From the NCBI GenBank assembly GCA_902477365.1, contig CABSGW010000011.1, forward strand, positions 1 through 21,792: 21,792 nucleotides of DNA. Direction: 5' to 3'. A program made the translations under genes and the position numbers. Below, in pieces: positions 7,252-15,732 of the stretch (within the stretch, counting starts at the first letter, position 1; each line of letters starts with the position of its first letter). Source of the stretch: an uncultured Prevotellaceae bacterium (GTDB taxonomy: Bacteria > Bacteroidota > Bacteroidia > Bacteroidales > Bacteroidaceae). The notes below the pieces were generated by a model. It saw nothing but the letters and a program-made list of their open reading frames with translations, did no database searches and was not told the origin of the DNA.

Positions 7252-8292
7252 CTATAAATCAATCCTATCTTTAAGTACGTCAAACGGAACTTTAAATGTA
7301 GACGGTGTTTCTGCCCACTTATTTTTGTTAAACGCATCTTTGCAGCATTCAATGTCATTTAAGGGCAAATAGTTTACATCGCTCCCTAATACTTCATGGA
7401 AGATGCCAATGTCGCTTACCACTATCCGTTTGCAACCGCAAGCGATGGCTTCCAAAGGAGTGCGTCCGAATCCTTCATCCAATGACATCAAGACAAATGC
7501 GTATGCGTAATGATACAGGGATTGGAGCGTTTCCATTGAAACATATTCCGTGAATATTATGTGTTGTTTCAGTTCATTAAACTGTTGTTGGAGCCGTATG
7601 CTTTTTTCCCAACCGCGTCGCCCGACTAAGACCAACTTTTTATCACCCTGCATCAACTCGTCCCGAATGATATCCAGTAAATAAGTCAGGTTCTTTCTCG
7701 GTTCAATTGTTGAAACAGAGATATAGTATTTATCCGGTTGCAATCCAAAATCATTTAAGCAATTAGCATTGATGCTCAAGTTCTCTTTTCTGAAATCACT
7801 TGAAATATTCTCGCCCCAATTTTTAATTGTCAACTGTGTATAATGTTGCAATTGTTTTTTCACTGTTTCCGATATGGTAATAAGTTCATCGGCTTGTTTG
7901 AATGCCCACAAGGTTTTTGGTGTCAGATAATACTTGGCCGCAAAATTTATGGTACTCCTGTATTTGAGGAAAGCCAAGTCATGGATTGTGGGCATTATCT
8001 TGGTTTTACAACAGAAATAGACATCAACAGGAGGAGGGAATATCGGGAATAAAGCAACGTCTGCTTTTATAGTCCGGATGGCTTTCGACAAGGCGAAATT
8101 TTCAAGCAATAAGCGTTTCGTCGGTTTGATTATAAATGAGTTCGGATTATCATCCAGATCATTTTTCACATGGAAGATTGGAATTACCTCATAATTGAGT
8201 TCCAATAAGGCATGATATAAATCAATGGCGTATAGCTCTACCCCCGTCCACTTGCGTCCGTGCAGTGGGGTCAAGTCAATGGCAATTTTCAT
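7252..8292 (-). CDS. GT4-family glycosyltransferase
   Basis: A cytoplasmic, retaining, GT-B-fold sugar transferase. The 346-residue protein begins with MKIAIDLTPL and a glycine-containing acceptor loop (GRKWTGVELYA). It then has STIEPRKN at residues 194-201, VGRRGW at 223-228, and the donor-binding EGFGRTPLEA at 273-282, which are hallmarks of mannosyltransferase-like GT4 enzymes. GDP-mannose users are common in this subgroup. GDP-heptose, a close structural mimic made by the downstream cassette, is a reasonable but unproven donor. It starts 4 bases after the upstream GT4 gene and ends 47 bases before the candidate start of the fucosyltransferase-like gene. Confidence 0.88.
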   Translation of the reverse strand: MKIAIDLTPLHGRKWTGVELYAIDLYHALLELNYEVIPIFHVKNDLDDNPNSFIIKPTKRLLLENFALSKAIRTIKADVALFPIFPPPVDVYFCCKTKIMPTIHDLAFLKYRSTINFAAKYYLTPKTLWAFKQADELITISETVKKQLQHYTQLTIKNWGENISSDFRKENLSINANCLNDFGLQPDKYYISVSTIEPRKNLTYLLDIIRDELMQGDKKLVLVGRRGWEKSIRLQQQFNELKQHIIFTEYVSMETLQSLYHYAYAFVLMSLDEGFGRTPLEAIACGCKRIVVSDIGIFHEVLGSDVNYLPLNDIECCKDAFNKNKWAETPSTFKVPFDVLKDRIDL

Positions 8293-8296
8293 CTAT

Positions 8297-9379
8297 TTAT
8301 CTTTTACCTAAAAAAGTATCTAATGCTAATTTGAAATTTGTTGTTGATTGATATTGTTCTTTCCTTTTAGACATATTTTTAACTAATAACTGATATTGTG
8401 ATTCTGGCAGATTATTAGCATCATCCAAAATTTTTATTAAGGAGCTTAAGTTTCCTTTTTCAAATAAGAACCCGTTTTGCTTGTCACAAACCATAGTCTT
8501 GAATAATTCGATGTCCGATGCGATAACTGGAATATTATAATTATACGCAATCAACAATGGACCGCTTTGTGTTGATTCATCATAAGGTAATACTAAATAA
8601 TCGGCTTCCTGAAAATACAAAATAATTTCATCATTTTTCAAAAAATGAATATTACATTGCAAGTTATCCATTTGCCCAATTATTTTTTCATATTTTTCCC
8701 ATTCATTACATGCGCCAGCTATAACAAACTGGGCGTTACCTATTTGTTTTGCTGCATGAATAAATAAGTCCAAACGTTTATAATCTTGAATAAAGCCAAA
8801 GAATAGAAACTTCCTGCATCCAACTTTATGTGTTGTCTTTGTTATAGCCCCAAAACTTTTGAGAGGCATGTTAATATAAAATCCTCTTTTTGTTGGATAA
8901 CCTTTGTTAAAACTGCGGTATTGGTTTTCAGAGAAAAATAAAAATTTCTCGAACCTCTTGTAAAGCAGTTTGAATATAAAATCATAAAATGCTGAATACT
9001 TTCCTTTATGAATTAAAAAATCATGTATGCCAATAATGGTATGTTGTTTAGGTAATAAGAACAAAGATAAAAGTAGAAAAGCTATGTTGTTTTCTTTTAT
9101 AAAAAAAATTAGAGGTGGTTTTTTGGACTTGATATACTTCCTGTAAATTCTTGAAAAGAACGAGATGGATTTTACTATTTTTCTAAAATTCCTATTGGAA
9201 TATTTTGTCTCAAATCTGATAATATCTTGTACACCTGAAATGTTTTTTTCGTCATATTTTAATTGATTGATGTTTTCAGCAACAACAACTGTTACCTCGT
9301 AATCATTAACAATCTGTGGGAGTATTGTAATATCCGTATCCCACCAACCGTCATCTGTTATGTATATACATTTTCTCAT
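8297..9379 (-). CDS. GT4-family glycosyltransferase (CapM-like)
   Basis: A second GT-B sugar transferase of about 360 residues. I place the start at ATG 9377-9379 (MRKCIYITDDGWW), which overlaps the upstream GT2 gene by 29 bases. The open frame extends 13 codons further, but that part is just the upstream gene in another frame. The C-terminal half shows FLFFGFIQDYKRLDLFI, an acceptable GT4 donor-domain entry, and YDESTQSGPLLIAYNYNIPV, the acidic-x7 donor motif in degenerate form. The gene is strongly AT-rich (long A/T runs, rare-codon look) compared with the heptose and nonulosonate genes, consistent with separate acquisition. The sugar is unknown. Confidence 0.82.
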   Translation of the reverse strand: MRKCIYITDDGWWDTDITILPQIVNDYEVTVVVAENINQLKYDEKNISGVQDIIRFETKYSNRNFRKIVKSISFFSRIYRKYIKSKKPPLIFFIKENNIAFLLLSLFLLPKQHTIIGIHDFLIHKGKYSAFYDFIFKLLYKRFEKFLFFSENQYRSFNKGYPTKRGFYINMPLKSFGAITKTTHKVGCRKFLFFGFIQDYKRLDLFIHAAKQIGNAQFVIAGACNEWEKYEKIIGQMDNLQCNIHFLKNDEIILYFQEADYLVLPYDESTQSGPLLIAYNYNIPVIASDIELFKTMVCDKQNGFLFEKGNLSSLIKILDDANNLPESQYQLLVKNMSKRKEQYQSTTNFKLALDTFLGKR

Positions 9380-10322
9380 TTCTCTTCTGTTTGTTGATAA
9401 CCCATTTATTGACAGCAAATAAATAACAAGATGCAGACAGATGGTACGTCTTACGCATTCTCCAATACTTACACAAATTAGCTATAGGTTGGACATTCAT
9501 AGCTTGGCTAATATGTTCCGCATACTTATTCAATTCATATTTAGGCAAGAAAGCCTTGATTTTCTGAACTACGATTTTGTCCGTTTCCTCTATCGGTGTA
9601 GCTTCTCCCATAAAATGTCTCAGCCAATCAATTTCTCCTTGTATGGCATCCATTTTTATCTTGATGTTTCCTGATGATGTTAATGAGGCAGGATGCAAAC
9701 GATAACAAAACAGAGGCTTTTCAGAATGAGCTACACCTGCAACAGCAGCGGCTCTATAAGCACTTATGTCGTCACTCCCCCATGCCATAGGAAGTTTATA
9801 AAAACCGCCATTCGATTTCAAGTTCTGTGTTTCATACAGATAGTCTGAAATATATTGCGCCCGGTGTAATTTTATCCGTTCATATATGTTGTCATAAACA
9901 GATTCCCAGATTGGACGAGGCTCAGTGATGCCGATTATTTCCGATTGTGGATTGATTTGCCAGCTTCTTGTATGGTAAACCTTGCATTGGGGAAATGCAT
10001 CTATCAGTTTCACATACTCTTCTAAACAATTACTACATAATTTATCATCATCCCCCATTAACAAAAAATACTCACCTGATGCAAAAGACAGGCATTTGTT
10101 CCAATTGGCAACCACATTGACGCTCCCAAAGTTCTTCTCATTTTTGTAATACTGAATCTTTGCTTGGGATAAATAAGGCTTGACAACCGAATCAATATCT
10201 TCTGGCGAAGCATCGTCCACTATTATCAACTCAAAATCCTTATAGGTTTGAGCGAGGATGCTATCTATGCATTCTTTCAAATACTTAGCTTTAAATGCCG
10301 GGATTGCGATGCTGAATTTCAT
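9351..10322 (-). CDS. GT2-family glycosyltransferase
   Basis: An inverting GT-A enzyme transferring one sugar of the repeat unit. The 323-residue protein opens with MKFSIAIPAFKAKYLKECID. It contains IIVDDASPED (nucleotide-binding aspartates) and the metal-binding DDD at residues 91-93 (LLMGDDDKL). A probable catalytic-base region, PMAWGSDDISAYRAA, lies near the middle. It overlaps wzy by 32 bases at its start and the GT4 gene by 29 bases at its end. Such tight packing implies co-translation. No membrane segment is evident. The donor and linkage cannot be read from the sequence. Confidence 0.88.
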   Translation of the reverse strand: MKFSIAIPAFKAKYLKECIDSILAQTYKDFELIIVDDASPEDIDSVVKPYLSQAKIQYYKNEKNFGSVNVVANWNKCLSFASGEYFLLMGDDDKLCSNCLEEYVKLIDAFPQCKVYHTRSWQINPQSEIIGITEPRPIWESVYDNIYERIKLHRAQYISDYLYETQNLKSNGGFYKLPMAWGSDDISAYRAAAVAGVAHSEKPLFCYRLHPASLTSSGNIKIKMDAIQGEIDWLRHFMGEATPIEETDKIVVQKIKAFLPKYELNKYAEHISQAMNVQPIANLCKYWRMRKTYHLSASCYLFAVNKWVINKQKRNEKMYIHNR

Positions 10323-11658
10323 GTTTATTCCGTATCTTTTTACAAATAATATTCATATACAATACTTTTAAGCATATTCCTGTAATTAACAAAGTCGGGA
10401 ATACGCTATTCAATTCTCCTGTCATATTAGCAAATGCTAAGTATGTAACTAAAATTGAAATACCTAAAGCAGAAATATTCTTATCTACAGACTTATGTTT
10501 ATAGAAAAAATATAAAACATAGACATAGAAAAACAAATAAAAACATACACCTAAAAATCCCCGTTCAAGCAAATAATTCATTAAAACACCTTCTAAACCA
10601 AATAAATCTTGATCGACTAAGTATTGTTTTCCTTCACGCCATCCCATATCAATAAGAAAATAATCCAAGCCCCTTCCTAAAAGAAAATGGTCTCTAACAT
10701 GATTCATAACTGCGGTATATTGTAATACACGCATTCCAATACTGCTACCACTCATTGATGAATTTGTATCAAATATGGAAAGTATTTCATTGGCTTTTTC
10801 TTGTAGAAAAGGAATTGAGCTAAATAATATGATGCCCAACAGTGAACATACAGCAAAGTATTTCGTTCTTTTTTTAAGGTCAAAAGCAAATAGCACATAA
10901 ACAAATACACCAATTAAGCAACATAACATATTTGTTCTGCATCCACAAGCAATAATGCCATAAAGGCAACACCCTATAATCATATAAAAACGTTTTTTAG
11001 AAATGAAAGATTTTATATAACCATACCAAGTGAATAGTAATAAAAGAATGCAGATATATCCGTAATCAAATGGATTAAAAAACATGGCTTGAACTCTAAA
11101 TCGTTCTGAATAAGTGTAATTATTACCTGCGTCTTGCATAACATCAGTTAATGCCATACCGCGATACATTTCATTAATAAAAAATGCAGATTTTGTAACA
11201 TGGTTAAATAGTGCAAATAAAGTTAATACCAATAACCCATAGTATGATATTCTGAAAACAGGACGGAGATCATCCTCTTTACGTATAGATAGAAAAGCAT
11301 AACAAAGAACAAAATATTTAGCAATACATTCGTTTATAGCTAAACGAATGTATTGCGTCAAATTATCATAATGGGGGCTATGTATGGCCAATATAACAGT
11401 TGCTAATATTACAGAATACATTAGAGGTCTTAATATTGTATTCTTGACTTCCTTTATGTCTTTTTTTAGGCGTGAAAATTCCGACAGAATAAAACTGAAA
11501 CACAAAACGTATATACTCAATCCAAATGGTATGGCATAAATTCTGACGCTATTAAAACAAATGGCTGACAATAATAGAATTGCCAACTTATACTTTCTTT
11601 CAACTCTAAACATTAAAAGACATAAAACAATTAATGCTAATTGGGCTAATATCTGCAT
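10291..11658 (-). CDS. wzy: Wzy-type O-antigen/capsule polymerase
   Basis: An inner-membrane polymerase that links lipid-carried repeat units in the Wzx/Wzy pathway. The 455-residue protein is almost wholly hydrophobic, with roughly ten to twelve membrane segments. A larger hydrophilic loop in the C-terminal half contains LLGRGLDYFLIDMGWREG and the RGFLG-containing segment typical of Wzy/WaaL proteins. No sequence family match is certain, as is usual for Wzy. The topology, length, uniqueness in the locus and AT-rich composition support the call. It lies directly downstream of the IS66 remnant, about 65 bases from the IS end at 11726, and overlaps the next GT2 gene by 32 bases. Confidence 0.85.
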   Translation of the reverse strand: MQILAQLALIVLCLLMFRVERKYKLAILLLSAICFNSVRIYAIPFGLSIYVLCFSFILSEFSRLKKDIKEVKNTILRPLMYSVILATVILAIHSPHYDNLTQYIRLAINECIAKYFVLCYAFLSIRKEDDLRPVFRISYYGLLVLTLFALFNHVTKSAFFINEMYRGMALTDVMQDAGNNYTYSERFRVQAMFFNPFDYGYICILLLLFTWYGYIKSFISKKRFYMIIGCCLYGIIACGCRTNMLCCLIGVFVYVLFAFDLKKRTKYFAVCSLLGIILFSSIPFLQEKANEILSIFDTNSSMSGSSIGMRVLQYTAVMNHVRDHFLLGRGLDYFLIDMGWREGKQYLVDQDLFGLEGVLMNYLLERGFLGVCFYLFFYVYVLYFFYKHKSVDKNISALGISILVTYLAFANMTGELNSVFPTLLITGICLKVLYMNIICKKIRNKHEIQHRNPGI

Positions 11659-11725
11659 TGCTTTTTATTAATTTTTTAGCAGCCTTTATACTGCTTCTTT
11701 GATACATATTTCTGCTGTAAGATCA

Positions 11726-11750
11726 GTAAGCGTCCAATTCTGACGTCCCC
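11726..11750. repeat. IS66 terminal inverted repeat (single surviving end)
   Basis: The plus strand reads GTAAGCGTCCAATTCTGACG from 11726, the GTAAGCG-type tip of IS66 elements, 73 bases beyond the tnpC stop. No partner end is recognisable near 13512, so the repeat pair and an 8-base duplication cannot be confirmed. Confidence 0.6.
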
Positions 11751-11798
11751 CTGTTTTCAGGCGGTATGTCCGAAATAAGATTGAAATTCGGCTAGTAT

Positions 11799-12800
11799 TT
11801 ATAATTTGTTTGAACTTATGCTGATTGTCGATGGCATAAGTTTTCCATAGTCGCGGTTGCCTGCTGCTATCTCTGCAAAGAACTTCTTGAGGTATTCCAG
11901 GATTGAATACCCCTACAGCTTGCAAGTGGACACGATGGAGCGCTAGGCCGCGCAGGCACGCGCCATCTTGTGGCTGTGCCCAAAGAAAAGCGAGTTCTTC
12001 CTTTCGTTTGCTAGCGGTCGGATGCACCGTTCTGCAAGGCTGCTGTCTATCGTATAGTTCCCGTCATTCCTGTCAGGAACACCTTCTTCCAGAAATGGTC
12101 GAGGTAACTGACCGCCTTCTCCATCAGGCTTCCGTGCATTGGTGCGTTTCCCGATTTCATCAGGTCGAGCAGGCTTCTCATTCCTATTATTATCTCCGTT
12201 GTCTCTGCGGAGTTCCTCTGCCGTCTTATGCCTTCCGGAAAGAGTTTCAGCCTAATGTACCTCTTCTCCAGTGCGTAGAACCATCCGATGTATTCGAGGA
12301 ACTTACGAGCGTTCACCTAATGCTCTATCTCAACAGCGTACTTGAACTTGCCCCCCGCGTGAGCCATGCAGCAGACATGGTCGATGTCTAGCATCCCGTC
12401 GTCAAGGTACAGGTACACGTTGTAGCCGTCCGTCTGGAGGGCGCGGAGTACCCTGCCTTCAAGTATTCCCTTCAGTACCTTGCATCCGCGTGCACCGTCC
12501 TCGTAGCAATATATGGCTACTCTCGCCTGAAGGTTCACCAGACACCACACATGGCGTTTCCAAAACTTGCTCGCCATCTTCGCGCAGCGCCACGTTTCGT
12601 CGTAGTTCACGACGGAATCCTTCTCCAAACAGTTGTTCTTCAGATATTCTATGACTTCCTTGAAGAACCGGGCCCCCTTTTCAAACCTGTTCGTTATGGT
12701 CTGTCGAGACTGCCACATCCATTCCTATAGCAGGCGCACCGTCTCCTTGTAAACGAGAGTGTAGAGGAAGATATAGCTATACTGATATTCCTTTTATCCC
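11799..12800 (-). pseudogene. IS66 TnpC transposase remnant
   Basis: A broken DDE transposase. The best frames, read in order, give YTLVYKETVRLL, an in-frame stop, then WMWQSRQTITNRFEKG and VVNYDETWRC (a catalytic Asp region). LQTDGYNVYLYLDDG and HVCCMAHAGGKFKY follow. A TAG stop comes at 12317-12319, then RKFLEYIGWFYALEKRYIRL and YLDHFWKKVFL. After a frameshift near 12060, NYTIDSSLAERCIRPLANE continues, two more stops follow, and the end is YSILEYLKKFFAEI with TAA at 11799. The N-terminal half (leucine zipper and zinc region) is deleted. At least three stops and one frameshift rule out activity. Confidence 0.85.
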
Positions 12801-12830
12801 TATAAAGGCACAAAAAAACATCTGATATAT

Positions 12831-13168
12831 TTATTTAATTCTTAATATCTTAACGACAGGAAAGCCGAGCAGCACGACCACGTCGTCCCAACTTATGGAG
12901 AATACCTCGCGGGCATCCTCGCAAGAAACTTTTTCATAAACGTATAATCCTTTTCGAAACGCTGTTCATAAAGGAGGCATGAACGCTTGTCACAACTGTA
13001 GAGGGGCACCGTATGGCGGTCTTTGAACATCATAATGAGGCCTCGCCCGCCTGATGATTGCAATTCACCTGTTGGCGGATAAAATCGAAAGCACTCTGGC
13101 GTACTTACAACGCCAATCATGAATTTGCGTAGGTAATAGAACTTCTCCGAACCGCAGACACTTAACAT
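12831..13168 (-). pseudogene. IS66 TnpB (Orf2) remnant
   Basis: The IS66 accessory protein, starting at ATG 13166-13168 inside the tnpA stop, a typical IS66 overlap. MLSVCGSEKFYYLRKF and MFKDRHTVPLYSCDKR match the TnpB core, and SISWDDVVVLLGFPVVKILR matches its C-terminus. The middle is scrambled by frameshifts, and the C-terminal block is in a different frame from the core, so it cannot make a normal product. About 113 codons correspond to the expected size. Confidence 0.8.
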
Positions 13169-13511
13169 AGCCACTTCAACTTCTTCACGAGACGTTTCAA
13201 TCCCCCGTAACTTAAATTCCCCTGACGCAAATGAAGCCCGTTGCTTACACGCAAGTCCCACAGGATACGTATCTCCTTCACCAGAAGCTTCCCGGATGGC
13301 GGAACCACCTCTGCCGTCTTTTCCTTTTCCATTGCTAAGGGACGGCCATCAACCGACACTTCCACCACGCAGCACCTCGTATCCTTGTACCATTTCTCAA
13401 ACAGATTATAATGGAGTTGTTGCGGTGGCAGAACATATAGATGCTCTCGCCTCTCGGATAGGACTCACCCTTGTAACGGATGAAGAACTGCTCAAAATCT
13501 CCACTGCTATA
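13162..13511 (-). pseudogene. IS66 TnpA (Orf1) remnant
   Basis: The upstream half reads GDFEQFFIRYKGESYPRGES and MFCHRNN. One base is then missing near 13405-13412, and the other frame continues YNLFEKWYKDTR, VVEVSVDGRP and SNGLHLRQGNLSYGGLKRLV to a stop at 13162. This is a Bacteroides-type IS66 TnpA. No start codon is visible, because the fragment abuts the stop codon of the sialyltransferase-like gene. Confidence 0.75.
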
Positions 13512-13512
13512 T

Positions 13513-14562
13513 TTACAACATTGTTACATGTTCCCAATACACATTTTGGGCAGATAGATGATGCCATTGAGAGAGATAACGGTTTATAGAATAAGATACG
13601 TGACCTAGTAATGAACCATAGAATAATAGACTAGAAGTTAAACCTATCAAAGTGCAATGTTCCAGATTCATTAAAATTAATTCTATAGAAACCCCGTCAT
13701 GTATTATTTCGTATTCAATATTCAGTTTTTCACACGCTTTTATTGTAAGGCTTCGACTAAGTTCCGATTCTCCACCATGAAATTTCAGATAGATTTTATC
13801 GAACGGATGTTTTTTCAAAAAGAACTCTAGGCCATTCCGAATCGCTATCCCATATTCTTGTTCAGTAATATTAGAACACTTAACAACATTATCACCAATC
13901 CAAAAGCATAGTCCATTTTTCATCTCACATATACTATTACTAAAATTGCTGTAGAATGATTTGACATTTTTAATGTCAAGAACATGTTTTTGAGTACTTA
14001 TTCCCGGAAAAGCAAATTCAGAAAAGCAATAATAAGATATATCAGGAATCAGATTATAACAAGAAGAAGTTGCTGGCAACAAATCTATCAGCGCATTCCT
14101 TTTTCCCCTAATTATTGATTTAAAAGATTCTACTCCATACTTAAGTCTAGAAAGGAATGTAGGTCTGAAATTCTTATTAGGGTCAAATATTGTGTATGAA
14201 GATAGTGAATTCTCCTTGTAATTATCCATACCTTCTTCAATGAAATTAATTTTTTTGCAATGATTGTTTGTCATGAAGAGATATTTATAATGTGGATAAT
14301 TGATGTAAAGCGCATAATCTTCATCGTCCGTAACACTACTTATCGTCCGGTCAATATAACGAGCGTAATTCCAATATTTAAATTTTACTGCAACATTTTC
14401 ATTTAGAGAAAGATAGAAAATCTGTATGGGCATTATTTGAGGATGGAACAAATGATTATAAGACAATATTCGAACGTCATCATTCTTAATATTTAAATAC
14501 CTGACAATAGCTAATGACATCAAATAAGTAATGTGGGAGTGTACAATAAATAGATGTTTCAT
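13513..14562 (-). CDS. Polysialyltransferase-like glycosyltransferase (GT52/PF07388-like), 3' end possibly altered
   Basis: This probably transfers the CMP-activated nonulosonate made by the two neighbouring genes. The 349-residue protein starts MKHLFIVHSHITYLMSL. Features recalling bacterial sialyl/polysialyltransferases are FIEEGMDNY (acidic-Gly motif, residues 108-115), HP at 251-252, YLKFHGGES at 257-265, and the Ser pair in GLTSSLLFYGS near 309-310. The start overlaps the synthetase-phosphatase stop by 4 bases (ATGA). The last residues (WHHLSAQNVYWEHVTML) end at a TAA exactly where tnpA sequence begins, so the native C-terminus may have been replaced by the IS event. Composition is strongly AT-rich relative to the synthetase. 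Linkage and product (single residue or polymer) are unknown. Confidence 0.65.
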   Translation of the reverse strand: MKHLFIVHSHITYLMSLAIVRYLNIKNDDVRILSYNHLFHPQIMPIQIFYLSLNENVAVKFKYWNYARYIDRTISSVTDDEDYALYINYPHYKYLFMTNNHCKKINFIEEGMDNYKENSLSSYTIFDPNKNFRPTFLSRLKYGVESFKSIIRGKRNALIDLLPATSSCYNLIPDISYYCFSEFAFPGISTQKHVLDIKNVKSFYSNFSNSICEMKNGLCFWIGDNVVKCSNITEQEYGIAIRNGLEFFLKKHPFDKIYLKFHGGESELSRSLTIKACEKLNIEYEIIHDGVSIELILMNLEHCTLIGLTSSLLFYGSLLGHVSYSINRYLSQWHHLSAQNVYWEHVTML

Positions 14563-15716
14563 AATTTATACTCCATTAGTGTATCAACAAACTCCCTCAC
14601 GCACCCTTCTCCCCCTTGCCTCTTCATCACATGAATGCCGACAATGGCTTTCGCTTCCTCGCAGGCATCCGCAGGACAAGCCTTCACGCCCACTGCCTTT
14701 AGCAGTTCCATGCAGTTCACATCGTCACCTATGTAGGCCACTTCGTCCAACGTAATCCCAAGCCGAGCACATATCTCTTTTGCGGCAGCCAGTTTCCCAC
14801 CATCCCGTTTGCCTTGGTACAGGAAATCCACATTCAGCTTCTTGGCACGGTTTTCCACCATCTTGGTGTCTTCCGAAGTAATGATACCCGTCTTGATGCC
14901 GACTTCACGAAGTAACTGAAAGCCCATTCCGTCACGAGTGTTGAACTTCTTCAGCTCGTCCCCGTTTTCGGAATAATACATGCCACCATCTGTCAACGTG
15001 CCGTCCACATCGCACAAGAAGAGCTTGATTGGCCTCATTGTCCTTTTGGACAGGACATGCCTGTACATCAAGTTTTCGAGTACAGCCCAATCATCCGGTT
15101 CGTCTATTTCCGTGGCCGTGTATTCCGGCATCTCATAGATGCCAATGTGACCACTGAGACGATTGCCTGATTCAAGGATATGTCTTACTTTATTAATATA
15201 GAAAGCACCGTTTTCCATCAGCATCCCCGAAAAATCTTGTCTTCTGGGACGGTTCCTGTAATCGTAGTTCATGCTTGTACCGTCCCCATTCCAAAAGAAA
15301 CGGTAATTACGCACGCAAGTTAAGATGGAATCATATTCACCTGTTCCATACATCCCCAACGCTTCTGTAAAATGAACCGTTTCGGTTAATGGCGAGGTGG
15401 CCTGCACTAACATGAAAATATCGTCATCGTGAAGTTGCACGTAACGGATGTATTCCAACATCACGCTTTCCGTACTGGCTGTGTCACAAGCATTTTCGGC
15501 AGAGCGACGGTAGACTTTTGTCTTTTTGTACTTTCCGGAAATAACCGTTTCTTCTATCTTATCTGAATCGGTGGCAACGATGATTTCATCCACTTCGTCG
15601 CACTGTTCCAACGCTTCGATGTTCCAACATACTAAAGGTTTGCCACAAAAGGGCTTGATGTTTTTGAAAGGGATGGACTTGCTTCCTCCCCTTACAGGTA
15701 TGAATGCTATTACCAT
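14559..15716 (-). CDS. neuA: CMP-nonulosonate synthetase fused to KdsC-like HAD phosphatase
   Basis: A 385-residue bifunctional protein. Residues 1-225 are an acylneuraminate cytidylyltransferase, which activates the nine-carbon sugar with CTP. PVRGGSKSIPFKN is at 7-19, DTASTESVMLEYI near 78-90, and VQATSPLT at 104-111. Residues 230-385 are a type C0 HAD phosphatase with DVDGT at 236-240, TS at 280-281, Lys308 and GDDVNC at 330-335. All four HAD motifs are present, though the last usual Asp is Cys. The C-terminal PADAC and GGEGCVREF blocks resemble vertebrate CMAS and the Bacteroides KDN-9-phosphate phosphatase group. The fusion suggests the synthase product is a 9-phosphate. The gene lies 16 bases after the acyltransferase and couples to the sialyltransferase-like gene by ATGA. 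Confidence 0.9.
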   Translation of the reverse strand: MVIAFIPVRGGSKSIPFKNIKPFCGKPLVCWNIEALEQCDEVDEIIVATDSDKIEETVISGKYKKTKVYRRSAENACDTASTESVMLEYIRYVQLHDDDIFMLVQATSPLTETVHFTEALGMYGTGEYDSILTCVRNYRFFWNGDGTSMNYDYRNRPRRQDFSGMLMENGAFYINKVRHILESGNRLSGHIGIYEMPEYTATEIDEPDDWAVLENLMYRHVLSKRTMRPIKLFLCDVDGTLTDGGMYYSENGDELKKFNTRDGMGFQLLREVGIKTGIITSEDTKMVENRAKKLNVDFLYQGKRDGGKLAAAKEICARLGITLDEVAYIGDDVNCMELLKAVGVKACPADACEEAKAIVGIHVMKRQGGEGCVREFVDTLMEYKL

Positions 15717-15732
15717 ATTTTATTATTAGCTT

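Larger units (their letters stand above)
11726..13512 (-). mobile_element. Decayed IS66-family insertion sequence, upstream end missing
   Basis: Remnants of the three IS66 genes lie in the usual order (tnpA, tnpB, tnpC), all inactivated. The downstream end is marked by GTAAGCGTCC at 11726-11735, the characteristic IS66 terminal start. The matching CGCTTAC end is absent beside tnpA, so that end, with its target-site duplicate, is lost. The element is far shorter than a full IS66 (about 2.5 kb) because the tnpC N-terminal half is deleted. Its base composition is clearly richer in G+C than the flanking AT-rich wzy and sialyltransferase-like genes. It separates the nonulosonate half of the operon from the wzy/heptose half. 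Confidence 0.85.

Noticed and set aside
7170..7358. A 62-residue minus-strand frame at the end of the GT4 gene
   Set aside because: It overlaps the GT4 coding end in another frame. The better candidate for the next gene start is ATG 7204.
12351..12356. C6 tract in the IS66 remnant as a switch
   Set aside because: The transposase is dead from several independent stops and frameshifts, so this run has no special role.
11903..12391. A 162-residue plus-strand frame over the IS66 remnant
   Set aside because: It is antisense to recognisable TnpC sequence and resembles no known protein.
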